NCBI GenBank assembly: GCA_016845825.1
Contig: JAERSJ010000134.1
Coordinates: 1 to 39,780 of the forward strand
Direction: 5' to 3'
DNA length: 39,780 nt
Origin: Methanobacteriota archaeon
GTDB taxonomy: Archaea; Thermoplasmatota; Poseidoniia; MGIII; CG-Epi1
Shown one piece after another: positions 9,119 through 17,640 of this stretch (position 1 is the first letter of the stretch; each line of letters opens with the position of its first letter). Below the pieces are notes generated by a model. That model did no database searches. It was not told the origin of the DNA and saw only the letters and a list, made by a program, of their open reading frames with translations. A program made the translations under genes and the position numbers.

Positions 9119-11518
9119 TTACAGACGACGTGATATCAGTGCTATGCCGATAACTGCCATCACACCTAGTACTATTCCGAAGCCAGGTGTTTCTTCATCA
9201 TCTCCAGAGTAAGGAGTAGATGTTTCAGATTCTGTTGAGTCTCCAACTATTACTTTTCCAACCATTTGCATTCCAACATGTGGCTCACAGATGTAGTGGA
9301 AGGTTGTTGCTTCTGTAAAAGTATGTCTGAAATCAACAGTCTTTGCTGTCTCTCCACTGTAAATTCCTCCTTCTTTCCTCATTTGATCTCCCTCTGAAGA
9401 AATTTCGGCAACATTGTGTAGATCAGCTGAATCTGTCCATTGCCAGCATACAGTTTCTCCTACCTTGATAGTTAGAGAAGCTGGGCTGTAAGCATATCCT
9501 GTAGAGTCAAGGCCTATGACATGATCGCATGTAGGCATTGAATCTTCTTCCTTAGGCTCTTCTTCCTTGACCGGCATCAATACCTTGTCAATGACATGAA
9601 TAACTCCATTGCTAACAGGAACATCTGCAATGATTACGGTTGCATCGTTTACTGAGACTGTGTCACCTATCATGAATGAGAGTTTATCGCTGCTAAGAGC
9701 TGTAGCTTCCATTCCATCTGTTAAATCTGATGACATGACCTTTCCACTAACAACGTGCATTAGCAAAATATCTGCAAGTGCAGCTATTTTTTCATCTGTA
9801 TCATAATCATCAAGATTAATTCCTGCTGCAGTAAATGCTTCATCAGTTGGAGCGAATACTGTGAAAGGACCTTCTCCTTTCAATGTGGTAGTCAAATTAG
9901 CTTTCTCTAAAGCTGCAACCAACGATGTGTGAATAGTTGTAGCTGCCGCCGTAGTTGGAATATCAACTGAAGGAATCCAAGACTTATCGCAAGTATCTGC
10001 TGTCTTAGTTACATCTACAGTGTGGCTAACCGGATCATAGCATATCTCACCTGCTGGTGGAATCATTACTTTATCGATAACGTGAATTACTCCATTACTA
10101 ACTGGGACATTTGCTAGAATAACATTAGCTCCGTTAACTGATACATTGCCTTCAGATATACTGAAAACTAGAGTACCGCCATTTAGTGCGGTGGCCATCA
10201 TTCCGTTTGAAAGGTCGGTTGACATTACTTTTCCGCTAACTACGTGATAAGTTAGAATGTTTGCAAGCGTGTCTGCGTCGAAATCATCTAAGCTAATTCC
10301 TGCTGCTGTGAAAGCTGCATCAGAAGGTGCAAATACTGTGAAAGGACCTTCTCCTTTCAATGCAGTGGTCAAATTAGCTTTCTCTAGAGCTGCGACCAAT
10401 GATGTGTGAATGGTTGTAGCTGCTGCTGTAGTTGGAATATCAACTGAAGGAATCCACATTTCATCGCAGGTTTCTTCTGTTTTTGACAAATCTACAGTGT
10501 GTGTATCCATGTCATAGCAGATTTCTCCAACCGGAGGCGTTACAGTTGTAAGTGAAGGAGGCATCAGAACTTTATCGATAATGTGAATAATTCCGTTAGA
10601 AGTTTCAACATTTGCACTAGTAACTGTTGCATCACCGTTTAGAACTACAGTGTCTTCACCGTAAAAATTAACGGTTATAGGTTCTTGAATTAAGGTATTA
10701 ACTTCCATTCCATCTGAAAGATCACTTGACATTACACTTCCCATTGTAACATGGTAAGATAGAATCATAGCTAGGGTTGCATTTTCTTCATCAGTATCAA
10801 AGTCGCTTAAATTCAAACCCATTTCTTCAAAAGCTGAATCTGTAGGTGCAAATACTGTATATGGTCCGTCACCTGAAAGTACGCCTACTAAGTTTGCATG
10901 AGATAATGCTGCAACCAATGAAGTGTGTTCACCAGTAGAAACTGCAGTTGCTGGGATGTTAGGTAGTGTAACTGTTTCAGTAAGTGTAAATTCACCTATC
11001 ATATTTGAGTGTACAGTACAGTAGTAACTCAAAGTATCATCAACTGTGAAACCATCTTCAAACGAAATTGTAAAAGTTTCTGAACCTGCTATGCCTGAGT
11101 TACTTGACCCGTCTCCAGTCAATGTGATTTTGGCACTAGATTCTTGCTCGTAACCAGAATCACTGATGTAGAATGGATGGCTTGTAGCTCCGTTAAGTCT
11201 GTGAAAAGTGTACGTGTTTGTAATGTCTAATTCGCTGATTTCGGTAGTTCCTTCAGAATCTGCGTAAAATTCATAGTGAGGTTCAGACATTGAACCTCCG
11301 CTAACATATACATGAGTGACATCGTCACCTTCTTCGGCACTAGCTCCGTAGCTAGATTGATCTATACCAACGCTCAAAGCCAACATGATTACGAGAGGCG
11401 TAAACATGAAAGGAGCGTAATCTTTCATAATTTTCAAAACTGTGAAAACCGTAAAAACCGCCATAGCGGCAACGGCAGGCACTAGTCTGATAATTTGTTC
11501 AACAATTGTTGCATTCAT
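9119..11518 (-). CDS. Secreted protein with N-terminal cupredoxin-like domain, three fasciclin (FAS1) domains and C-terminal cupredoxin domain
   Basis: Three FAS1 units (e.g. HTSLVAALEKANLTTALKGEGPFTVFAPSDAAFTAAGI...VSNGVIHVIDKVMIPP); YYCTVHSNMIGEFTL; AGETVCWQW-like VGETVCWQWTDSADLHNVAE...FHYICEPHVGMQMVGKVIV; tail TPGFGIVLGVMAVIGIALISRRL. Confidence 0.9.
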   Translation of the reverse strand: MNATIVEQIIRLVPAVAAMAVFTVFTVLKIMKDYAPFMFTPLVIMLALSVGIDQSSYGASAEEGDDVTHVYVSGGSMSEPHYEFYADSEGTTEISELDITNTYTFHRLNGATSHPFYISDSGYEQESSAKITLTGDGSSNSGIAGSETFTISFEDGFTVDDTLSYYCTVHSNMIGEFTLTETVTLPNIPATAVSTGEHTSLVAALSHANLVGVLSGDGPYTVFAPTDSAFEEMGLNLSDFDTDEENATLAMILSYHVTMGSVMSSDLSDGMEVNTLIQEPITVNFYGEDTVVLNGDATVTSANVETSNGIIHIIDKVLMPPSLTTVTPPVGEICYDMDTHTVDLSKTEETCDEMWIPSVDIPTTAAATTIHTSLVAALEKANLTTALKGEGPFTVFAPSDAAFTAAGISLDDFDADTLANILTYHVVSGKVMSTDLSNGMMATALNGGTLVFSISEGNVSVNGANVILANVPVSNGVIHVIDKVMIPPAGEICYDPVSHTVDVTKTADTCDKSWIPSVDIPTTAAATTIHTSLVAALEKANLTTTLKGEGPFTVFAPTDEAFTAAGINLDDYDTDEKIAALADILLMHVVSGKVMSSDLTDGMEATALSSDKLSFMIGDTVSVNDATVIIADVPVSNGVIHVIDKVLMPVKEEEPKEEDSMPTCDHVIGLDSTGYAYSPASLTIKVGETVCWQWTDSADLHNVAEISSEGDQMRKEGGIYSGETAKTVDFRHTFTEATTFHYICEPHVGMQMVGKVIVGDSTESETSTPYSGDDEETPGFGIVLGVMAVIGIALISRRL
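9550..10515 (-). repeat. Near-identical tandem FAS1 units with a period of about 477 bp
   Basis: gtagttggaatatcaactgaaggaatcca begins at 9951 and again at 10428 (offset 477); gtgaaaggaccttctcctttcaatg also recurs in both units. Confidence 0.8.
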
Positions 11519-11601
11519 AACCTATTCTGTGCGGGAAGTTATTTAAAAGTTAATAAACTGGTGACTAACTATTGATTACTAGTGCCAATTATCTGGAAAT
11601 T

Positions 11602-13026
11602 CTACTTTTGTCGACGATAATCGGCAATACTTTTAACGGCTGCGGACATACATTTGGTCACTTTTTTAGCTGTAGGAATGTGTAATTTTTCATCCGGACC
11701 GTGAGCGTTACCGCCAGGCCCTCCAGCTCCAGTAATAATGAATTTAGAATCACTGTATCGGGCTTGTAACATTGCCATCACAGGAATTGTTCCACCTATG
11801 TATAGGTTCATTGAGGTATTTCCATAAAATTCACGACAGGCTTTCTCTAAATCATTGGAAACTGAATCTGGTAACTTTGGTGAAAGAAATCCATCTGCTA
11901 CTTCAGTCATTTCAGCTGTAACATGAGCTCCGTTTGGAGGATTATCTTCTAATAATTTCTGAACTTTAGAAGCAATTAATGAAGCATCCAAGCCAGGTGG
12001 AGTTCTGATCGAAATTTTCAAATCTGTGTTAGTCCTTAGCACATTACCTGCAGAATGTATTGGAGGAATGCCGTCGGCCCCTATAACCGAAAGGCTTGGT
12101 TTAAGATTCATAGTGATGAAAATATCTAAAGGGTCTTCAACTTGCTTCTTCACGCCTTTTAGAAGTGGAAAATCTTTCAAATCTTTGCCCTTCATCTTTA
12201 CTATTTGGGAACAGGTATCTTTCATTTCTGAAGTTACTTCTCTATGCAGCCATTCAGGCAAAATTTCTCCTGTATTTTCATCTTCTATTCGTGATAATAA
12301 TTGCCTTGCTAGTCTAAATGAAGAAGGCATAACGCCACTTCCGTGACCTGAATGGACCCCTACTGATGACACTTTGACAGAGAGAGTACCTGCTACTATT
12401 CCTCTAAGGCTTTGTGTAACCCAGAGTCGGTCATAATCCATTCCTCCAGTATCCAAAACAATAACTAAATCTGGAATGCCTAGCTGAGGTTTGAGCTCGT
12501 CCAAGTATAATTCTAAATCCGGAGAACCACTTTCTTCACCTGTTTCGATAAGAAATCGACAAGTAGGGTGAGAAAGCCCTTGTTCTTGCAGTCCTAAAAC
12601 AGATAAGACACCCGCATATCCTCCATAGCCATCATCTACACTTCCTCTGCCATAAAGCCAATTATCCTCTACTACAGGTTTCCATGGGCCTTTTCCTTCA
12701 GACCAACCTGTAGCCTCAGGTTGCTTATCTAAATGAGAATAAAATAAAATCTCACCTTCCGCGTCTCCATCAATTGTAACTAGAAGGACTGGAGACCTGC
12801 CGCTCAATCTATGAACTGAAACACTCGTTCTTTCCAGAGGTAAACTTTTGACCCATGAGATAAAGGTCTCAATTGCTGCATCCAAATACCCATTTTCCTC
12901 CCAATCTGAATCAAATGAAGGTGATAGCGCAGGAATCTCTATGAATTCACAAAGACTTGGTAATGCTGACTCATCCCATTTTTTGTCAATGAATTCTGAG
13001 AGTCTTGAAAAGTCTAAAGATTTCAT
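11602..13026 (-). CDS. M20-family metallopeptidase / dipeptidase
   Basis: ILFYSHLDKQPE, LYGRGSVDDGYGGYAG, FLIETGEESGSPDL, GVHSGHGSGVMPS, GPGGNAHGPDEKL. Confidence 0.92.
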   Translation of the reverse strand: MKSLDFSRLSEFIDKKWDESALPSLCEFIEIPALSPSFDSDWEENGYLDAAIETFISWVKSLPLERTSVSVHRLSGRSPVLLVTIDGDAEGEILFYSHLDKQPEATGWSEGKGPWKPVVEDNWLYGRGSVDDGYGGYAGVLSVLGLQEQGLSHPTCRFLIETGEESGSPDLELYLDELKPQLGIPDLVIVLDTGGMDYDRLWVTQSLRGIVAGTLSVKVSSVGVHSGHGSGVMPSSFRLARQLLSRIEDENTGEILPEWLHREVTSEMKDTCSQIVKMKGKDLKDFPLLKGVKKQVEDPLDIFITMNLKPSLSVIGADGIPPIHSAGNVLRTNTDLKISIRTPPGLDASLIASKVQKLLEDNPPNGAHVTAEMTEVADGFLSPKLPDSVSNDLEKACREFYGNTSMNLYIGGTIPVMAMLQARYSDSKFIITGAGGPGGNAHGPDEKLHIPTAKKVTKCMSAAVKSIADYRRQK

Positions 13027-13029
13027 AAA

Positions 13030-14859
13030 TCAATGCCTTTCTTTTCTACTGTAAACAATTATTGAGATTGATAACAAAGCTAAAGCGAAATTGAAACCAG
13101 GAATATTTCCATCTTCTGTAACTTCCTTAAGGATTTGCGAAGATGAACAACCTTCAATATCAACAGATTCTCCTACAGGAGTTCCTGGACATCTGTCGCT
13201 GTCATCATCGATTCCATCGTTATCATCATCCATATCATTTTCATCCAAAATTCCATCATTATCATCATCCTCATCAAATTGATCTACAATCCCATCATTA
13301 TCTGCATCTGGATCTCCCTCTTCCTTCAAAATCTCATTTCTTTCGTCATCAGTTAATGGAGTTGCTTTAACATAAGTTAAAACATCTGTTTCATTCTTAT
13401 CATCCCAAATCCATTGAGGTATAAGTGCCTCATAGTGATTGGTACCGTTCATCTCAAATTCTACAACTATTCCGGTCCAGTCGAGATGGCACCGATTATC
13501 ATTCAGAACCTTATCAAAACCCCAAACTTCTAAACAATCTTCAGGGCCTGCCTCGTTAGGCTCTCCTTCTGCCCAGAACTCATTACTGAAATTTTCACCA
13601 GTTACCCATTCCCAACCATCGGCAGGTTCCTGGTAATTTGGATTATCCATATTGTGAAATCCTCCAAGCCAATAAGATTGACCATCTAGCAATGAAAAAA
13701 TCAATTCCGCCTCTTCCTTACTAGTTATGGTCGCAAGATGGCCATTGACTCCTTCGTACGTTAATGTTTCGGCGTATTCTACTGCTTCGTGCCAGTCATA
13801 TGCAGCATAATTTGGAAATCCTTGCCCAAAAGTTGCTTCCAATTTGCCAACTGTACCATTCTCAGCAGAAAATCCAATCCAGCCATAGGGGGGTTTGTAA
13901 TAATTATCAGTTTCATGTGGCCAAACATTTGTACTTTCTGATTCAATATTTGTAAAAACCTCACCATAGCCTAACCCAAAGTGAAAGTTTGTTTCCTTGC
14001 CCTTGAAGTCTTCATCAGGCCATTCAAATGTCAAAGTGTGATTCCCAGGAGTATGAGAACTGTTTGGAAAAGAAACGTGCATCCATTGTCCAATCCATAA
14101 TCTATCATCAGAATTATCAGAAAAACTGCCCAATAGACTTGAAGTAGGCCCTACACTCTCAAACTCCCAATCATCCCATACTGCATTAATGCCGTTAATT
14201 GCAAGAACAGGCCCCTCTGAAACTACTTCTTCAGGTTGATTATAATGATCGTTTAACATTTCATGATGAATCGCACCTATTTTTTCAGCTGATGAATCGC
14301 TACTTCCAATTGATTCATTTACATTCAGAATGCGTTGAGACATTAAACCTCTAGGAACTCCATCTATCATCGATTCAATTATGAAATTATCGCGAACCCA
14401 ACTTACCATTTCCAAGGTAATTAAGTTATCAAAAGTGGCATTTTCATTAATTAATACTTTAGCTTTACCATCATATGAAGTTGTTAAATTAGAAATAGTT
14501 TTTAGTGCATCATCTGCATCTACTGTGCCATTTGCTACATCGTCTATTATAATGCTAACATCTTTCCTGTATTGCTCATCTAAAATAAATAACTGATAAT
14601 TTTTTACCAATAATTTTCTGAAAGTTTCCGATTCTTCATTGGAATATTCTCTTCGCATGTACACATGACCTGAGAATTCTTCAGTATCATTTCCGTCATA
14701 ATTCTTTAGATCTAGTTCATGTAAATTAAAATCATATTGCAAAAAAGGTTGGTACTCATAATATTCTTCATCATATTCTGCGCTATAGTTCGGGGTGAAA
14801 AAAAGTACACCTGAAACAACTGACGCGACTAAAAACAAAGCTACAAATGCTCTCGACAT
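13030..14859 (-). CDS. Secreted C-type lectin domain protein with TSP3-like Asp-rich repeats and PGF-CTERM-like tail
   Basis: GHLATITSKEEAELI...YWLGGF...GWEWVTGENFSNEFWAEGEPNEAGPEDCLEVWG; DPDADNDGIVDQFDEDDDNDGILDENDMDDDNDGIDDDSDRCPGTP; tail IPGFNFALALLSISIIVYSRKERH. Confidence 0.85.
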   Translation of the reverse strand: MSRAFVALFLVASVVSGVLFFTPNYSAEYDEEYYEYQPFLQYDFNLHELDLKNYDGNDTEEFSGHVYMRREYSNEESETFRKLLVKNYQLFILDEQYRKDVSIIIDDVANGTVDADDALKTISNLTTSYDGKAKVLINENATFDNLITLEMVSWVRDNFIIESMIDGVPRGLMSQRILNVNESIGSSDSSAEKIGAIHHEMLNDHYNQPEEVVSEGPVLAINGINAVWDDWEFESVGPTSSLLGSFSDNSDDRLWIGQWMHVSFPNSSHTPGNHTLTFEWPDEDFKGKETNFHFGLGYGEVFTNIESESTNVWPHETDNYYKPPYGWIGFSAENGTVGKLEATFGQGFPNYAAYDWHEAVEYAETLTYEGVNGHLATITSKEEAELIFSLLDGQSYWLGGFHNMDNPNYQEPADGWEWVTGENFSNEFWAEGEPNEAGPEDCLEVWGFDKVLNDNRCHLDWTGIVVEFEMNGTNHYEALIPQWIWDDKNETDVLTYVKATPLTDDERNEILKEEGDPDADNDGIVDQFDEDDDNDGILDENDMDDDNDGIDDDSDRCPGTPVGESVDIEGCSSSQILKEVTEDGNIPGFNFALALLSISIIVYSRKERH

Positions 14860-14936
14860 AATAATGTGTTAGCCTTACGGTATTTATAGAGTGTTGCTAA
14901 ACAAACTATAATAAGCGGAGTCGACCGTAAAATTCT

Positions 14937-15974
14937 ATGGTACCTTGGTATCGCTCATATATTGTTCCTTTCGGACTAGCTTTTATTGCTTTTCTGATTA
15001 TTACGACAGGAGGTTGGATTCGGATAAATGATGCCGGAGAGAGCTGTCCAGATTGGCCTACTTGTTTCGGTACTTGGGGGTTTGATGTTTCTGCAGAAGA
15101 GCAAGAAGAATGGTGGAATGAAAATCCTGATGAAATAGACTCTCGAGGAGGAACTCATAGATACACTACTTACCAAATCTTTACTGAATGGGCCCATAGG
15201 GCTTTGGTAGGAGTAATAGGCATCCTAGTAGCATATAGCCATTATACTGCTTGGTCTCTCAAAGATAAAATTGGTACTAGAGTTTACAAAATACATTTTG
15301 TATCTAGTATGTTTCTAATTATGCAAGCTATTTTAGGATACATAACGGTTGATTTAGATAATGCTCCATGGACTGTATCATTACATCTGTTTATGGCCCT
15401 TATTTTTACTATTTCATTGATTACAGTCGGATTTGTGTGGTGGCAGGAACAAAACGGATTACCAGATTATTTTAAAGTTAAAAAAATAAGTAATAAATTA
15501 AAACAATATATTTGGTACTTGTGTCTAGTTGTACTTATTCAACTAATGATAGGAGCATATCTCTCAACAAGCTATCATAGGGCTGCTTGTGATATTGGAT
15601 TTTACAAAGGATGGCCACTATGTCAGGGTTCGATTTTACCTGTATTGGAACAATTCGGAATTATACTAAATTATGGTCATAGATTATCTGCTATTATTGT
15701 AGGTGGGATGCTTTTATACGTAGAAAGAGAAGCGCGAAATGAATTTGAAGGTTCAAAATCGGTTGTAGAAAGAATGCTGAAAGTTACTGGTTTATTTTAT
15801 TTTACGAATATAATTTTGGGTGGTTTGTACGTGATTACTGCAGTTGATGGCGTATTTCTTGGTTGGCTATCGCTGATACATTTACTTGTAGGGGCTTGTG
15901 TATTCTTGACGCTAGCAACAACATATTTACTAATTAATTTAAGCAAATTCAAGGAAACAAATGACTCAAACTAA
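14937..15974 (+). CDS. ctaA: Heme A synthase (COX15/CtaA family)
   Basis: GGWIRINDAGESCPDWPTCFG, EWAHRALVG, HLFMALIF, STSYHRAACDIGFYKGWPLCQG, NYGHRLSA; adjacent to ctaB and cox genes. Confidence 0.93.
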   Translation: MVPWYRSYIVPFGLAFIAFLIITTGGWIRINDAGESCPDWPTCFGTWGFDVSAEEQEEWWNENPDEIDSRGGTHRYTTYQIFTEWAHRALVGVIGILVAYSHYTAWSLKDKIGTRVYKIHFVSSMFLIMQAILGYITVDLDNAPWTVSLHLFMALIFTISLITVGFVWWQEQNGLPDYFKVKKISNKLKQYIWYLCLVVLIQLMIGAYLSTSYHRAACDIGFYKGWPLCQGSILPVLEQFGIILNYGHRLSAIIVGGMLLYVEREARNEFEGSKSVVERMLKVTGLFYFTNIILGGLYVITAVDGVFLGWLSLIHLLVGACVFLTLATTYLLINLSKFKETNDSN

Positions 15975-16869
15975 ACCATCACTACTGAAAATCTATTGGA
16001 TTTTAATGAAACCTAGAGTCGTTTTCTTGTTACAAGTGACTGCACTCTGCGGAATTTTTACTTATGATTTTAGTGAGGGATATGATGATGGAAGAAACTA
16101 CATAGACAGTATCTGGACGTCCTTAGTCGTTTTACTTGGAGGAACGATGGCTAGTGGAGGGTCTATGGCAGTAAATATGTGGTATGAAAGAGATATTGAC
16201 CCCTTGATGGAAAGGACTGAAAATAGACCGATCCAATCTGGTTTTATCTCTGCTGAACATGCCCTATTGTTTGGAATTGCAATATCATGTGCAGGAGTTG
16301 CACTTGTAACTTTCATGACTAATATTAACGCAGGAATCATAACTGCTGCGAGTGCTTTATTTTACACAATAGTATACACAATGCTTCTCAAACGAAGAAC
16401 CCCTCAGAATATTGTAATTGGAGGTTTAGCAGGTTCAACACCTCCAGCAATTGGGTGGGTTGCAGCTTCCGATAGTGTGTATGAATTACTGCCTTGGCTA
16501 ATGGTATTGACAATCTTTCTTTGGACCCCTGCACACTTTTGGGCTTTAACACTGTCTAAGAGACGTGATTATGGAGAAGCTGGAGTACCAATGCTCTCAG
16601 TAGTAAGAGGAGAAGACACAACTAGAAAATATATTTTGCTGTATTGTATATGTTTAGTGTTAAACTCAATTTCTATAATTGTGAATGGAAATACCGGATT
16701 AATATTTTTAATTTCAGGAATTAGCCTTTCTGTGTATTTTGCATACCTTGCTCAAACCTTAACAAAAACCAAATCTGAAGACGATGCGTGGAAGTTATTT
16801 AAATTTTCAAACATATACCTTTTTACTTTCTTTATTTTACTTGTTTTAGATACTGCATATACTGTGTAA
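15961..16869 (+). CDS. ctaB: Protoheme IX farnesyltransferase (heme O synthase)
   Basis: LMKPRVVFLLQVTAL, NMWYERDIDPLMERTENRPIQSG, RRTPQNIVIGGLAGSTPPAIGW; overlaps ctaA by 14 bp. Confidence 0.95.
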   Translation: MTQTKPSLLKIYWILMKPRVVFLLQVTALCGIFTYDFSEGYDDGRNYIDSIWTSLVVLLGGTMASGGSMAVNMWYERDIDPLMERTENRPIQSGFISAEHALLFGIAISCAGVALVTFMTNINAGIITAASALFYTIVYTMLLKRRTPQNIVIGGLAGSTPPAIGWVAASDSVYELLPWLMVLTIFLWTPAHFWALTLSKRRDYGEAGVPMLSVVRGEDTTRKYILLYCICLVLNSISIIVNGNTGLIFLISGISLSVYFAYLAQTLTKTKSEDDAWKLFKFSNIYLFTFFILLVLDTAYTV

Positions 16870-16887
16870 TCGTACTTATCTTTAATA

Positions 16888-17640
16888 ATGCCATTCTATA
16901 TACAAAGAATACTTTACTTTAAAAGGCAAAAAATGTCCATAATCAGTGACTTAATTTACTTCGACAACCCAGCAATATGGGATAGTTTCGGAGGCACCAG
17001 CTCGGGTATTGGTGGGCTGACATGGCAAATGTTTATTTGGTCTGTAATTGTTGGACTCTTGGTAATCACTTGGCTGATATACAACTTAATTTTCTTTAGA
17101 CACAAAGAAGGCGATCCTGAGCCGAAAGATGCTCTGAAAGCTGGAGTTTTTCCTCACGAAAGAGGAGATGTTAAAATTGAATTAACATGGACGATAGCTC
17201 CTCTAATTTTAGTAGCTTGGCTTACTTTCCTATCATTGGCTCCTTTGGATTACATGTGGGACATTCCAGATAATGAAGATGCTGATGTCACCGTAGATGT
17301 TACTGCAGGATCTTGGTACTGGGGATTTGAATATGCCAATAATTATGAAAAACCTGAAGAATTTACAAAGTGCTCTTCAAACATCAATTGTCTAGAAGTA
17401 CCTGCAAATAGTATAATTCGTTTTAATATTACCTCTCAAGATGTTTTACACGCTTTTTACCTTCCCGATATGGGGATTAAACAAGATGCAGTTCCTGGAT
17501 TAGACACAGCTACATGGGTTGATACTAGCATGGTAACTGCCAGAGATGAACCTTACAGAATTTACTGCACTGAATACTGCGGAAATAGCCATTCTATGAT
17601 GCTAGCTGAAATTTATGTCACAGAGGTGAACAATGCTTAG
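16888..17640 (+). CDS. coxB: Cytochrome c oxidase subunit II (CuA site); true start may be the internal ATG of MSIISDLIYF
   Basis: VLHAFYLPDMGIKQDAVPG and YCTEYCGNSHSMM (CuA ligand motif); two N-terminal TM segments. Confidence 0.95.
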   Translation: MPFYIQRILYFKRQKMSIISDLIYFDNPAIWDSFGGTSSGIGGLTWQMFIWSVIVGLLVITWLIYNLIFFRHKEGDPEPKDALKAGVFPHERGDVKIELTWTIAPLILVAWLTFLSLAPLDYMWDIPDNEDADVTVDVTAGSWYWGFEYANNYEKPEEFTKCSSNINCLEVPANSIIRFNITSQDVLHAFYLPDMGIKQDAVPGLDTATWVDTSMVTARDEPYRIYCTEYCGNSHSMMLAEIYVTEVNNA

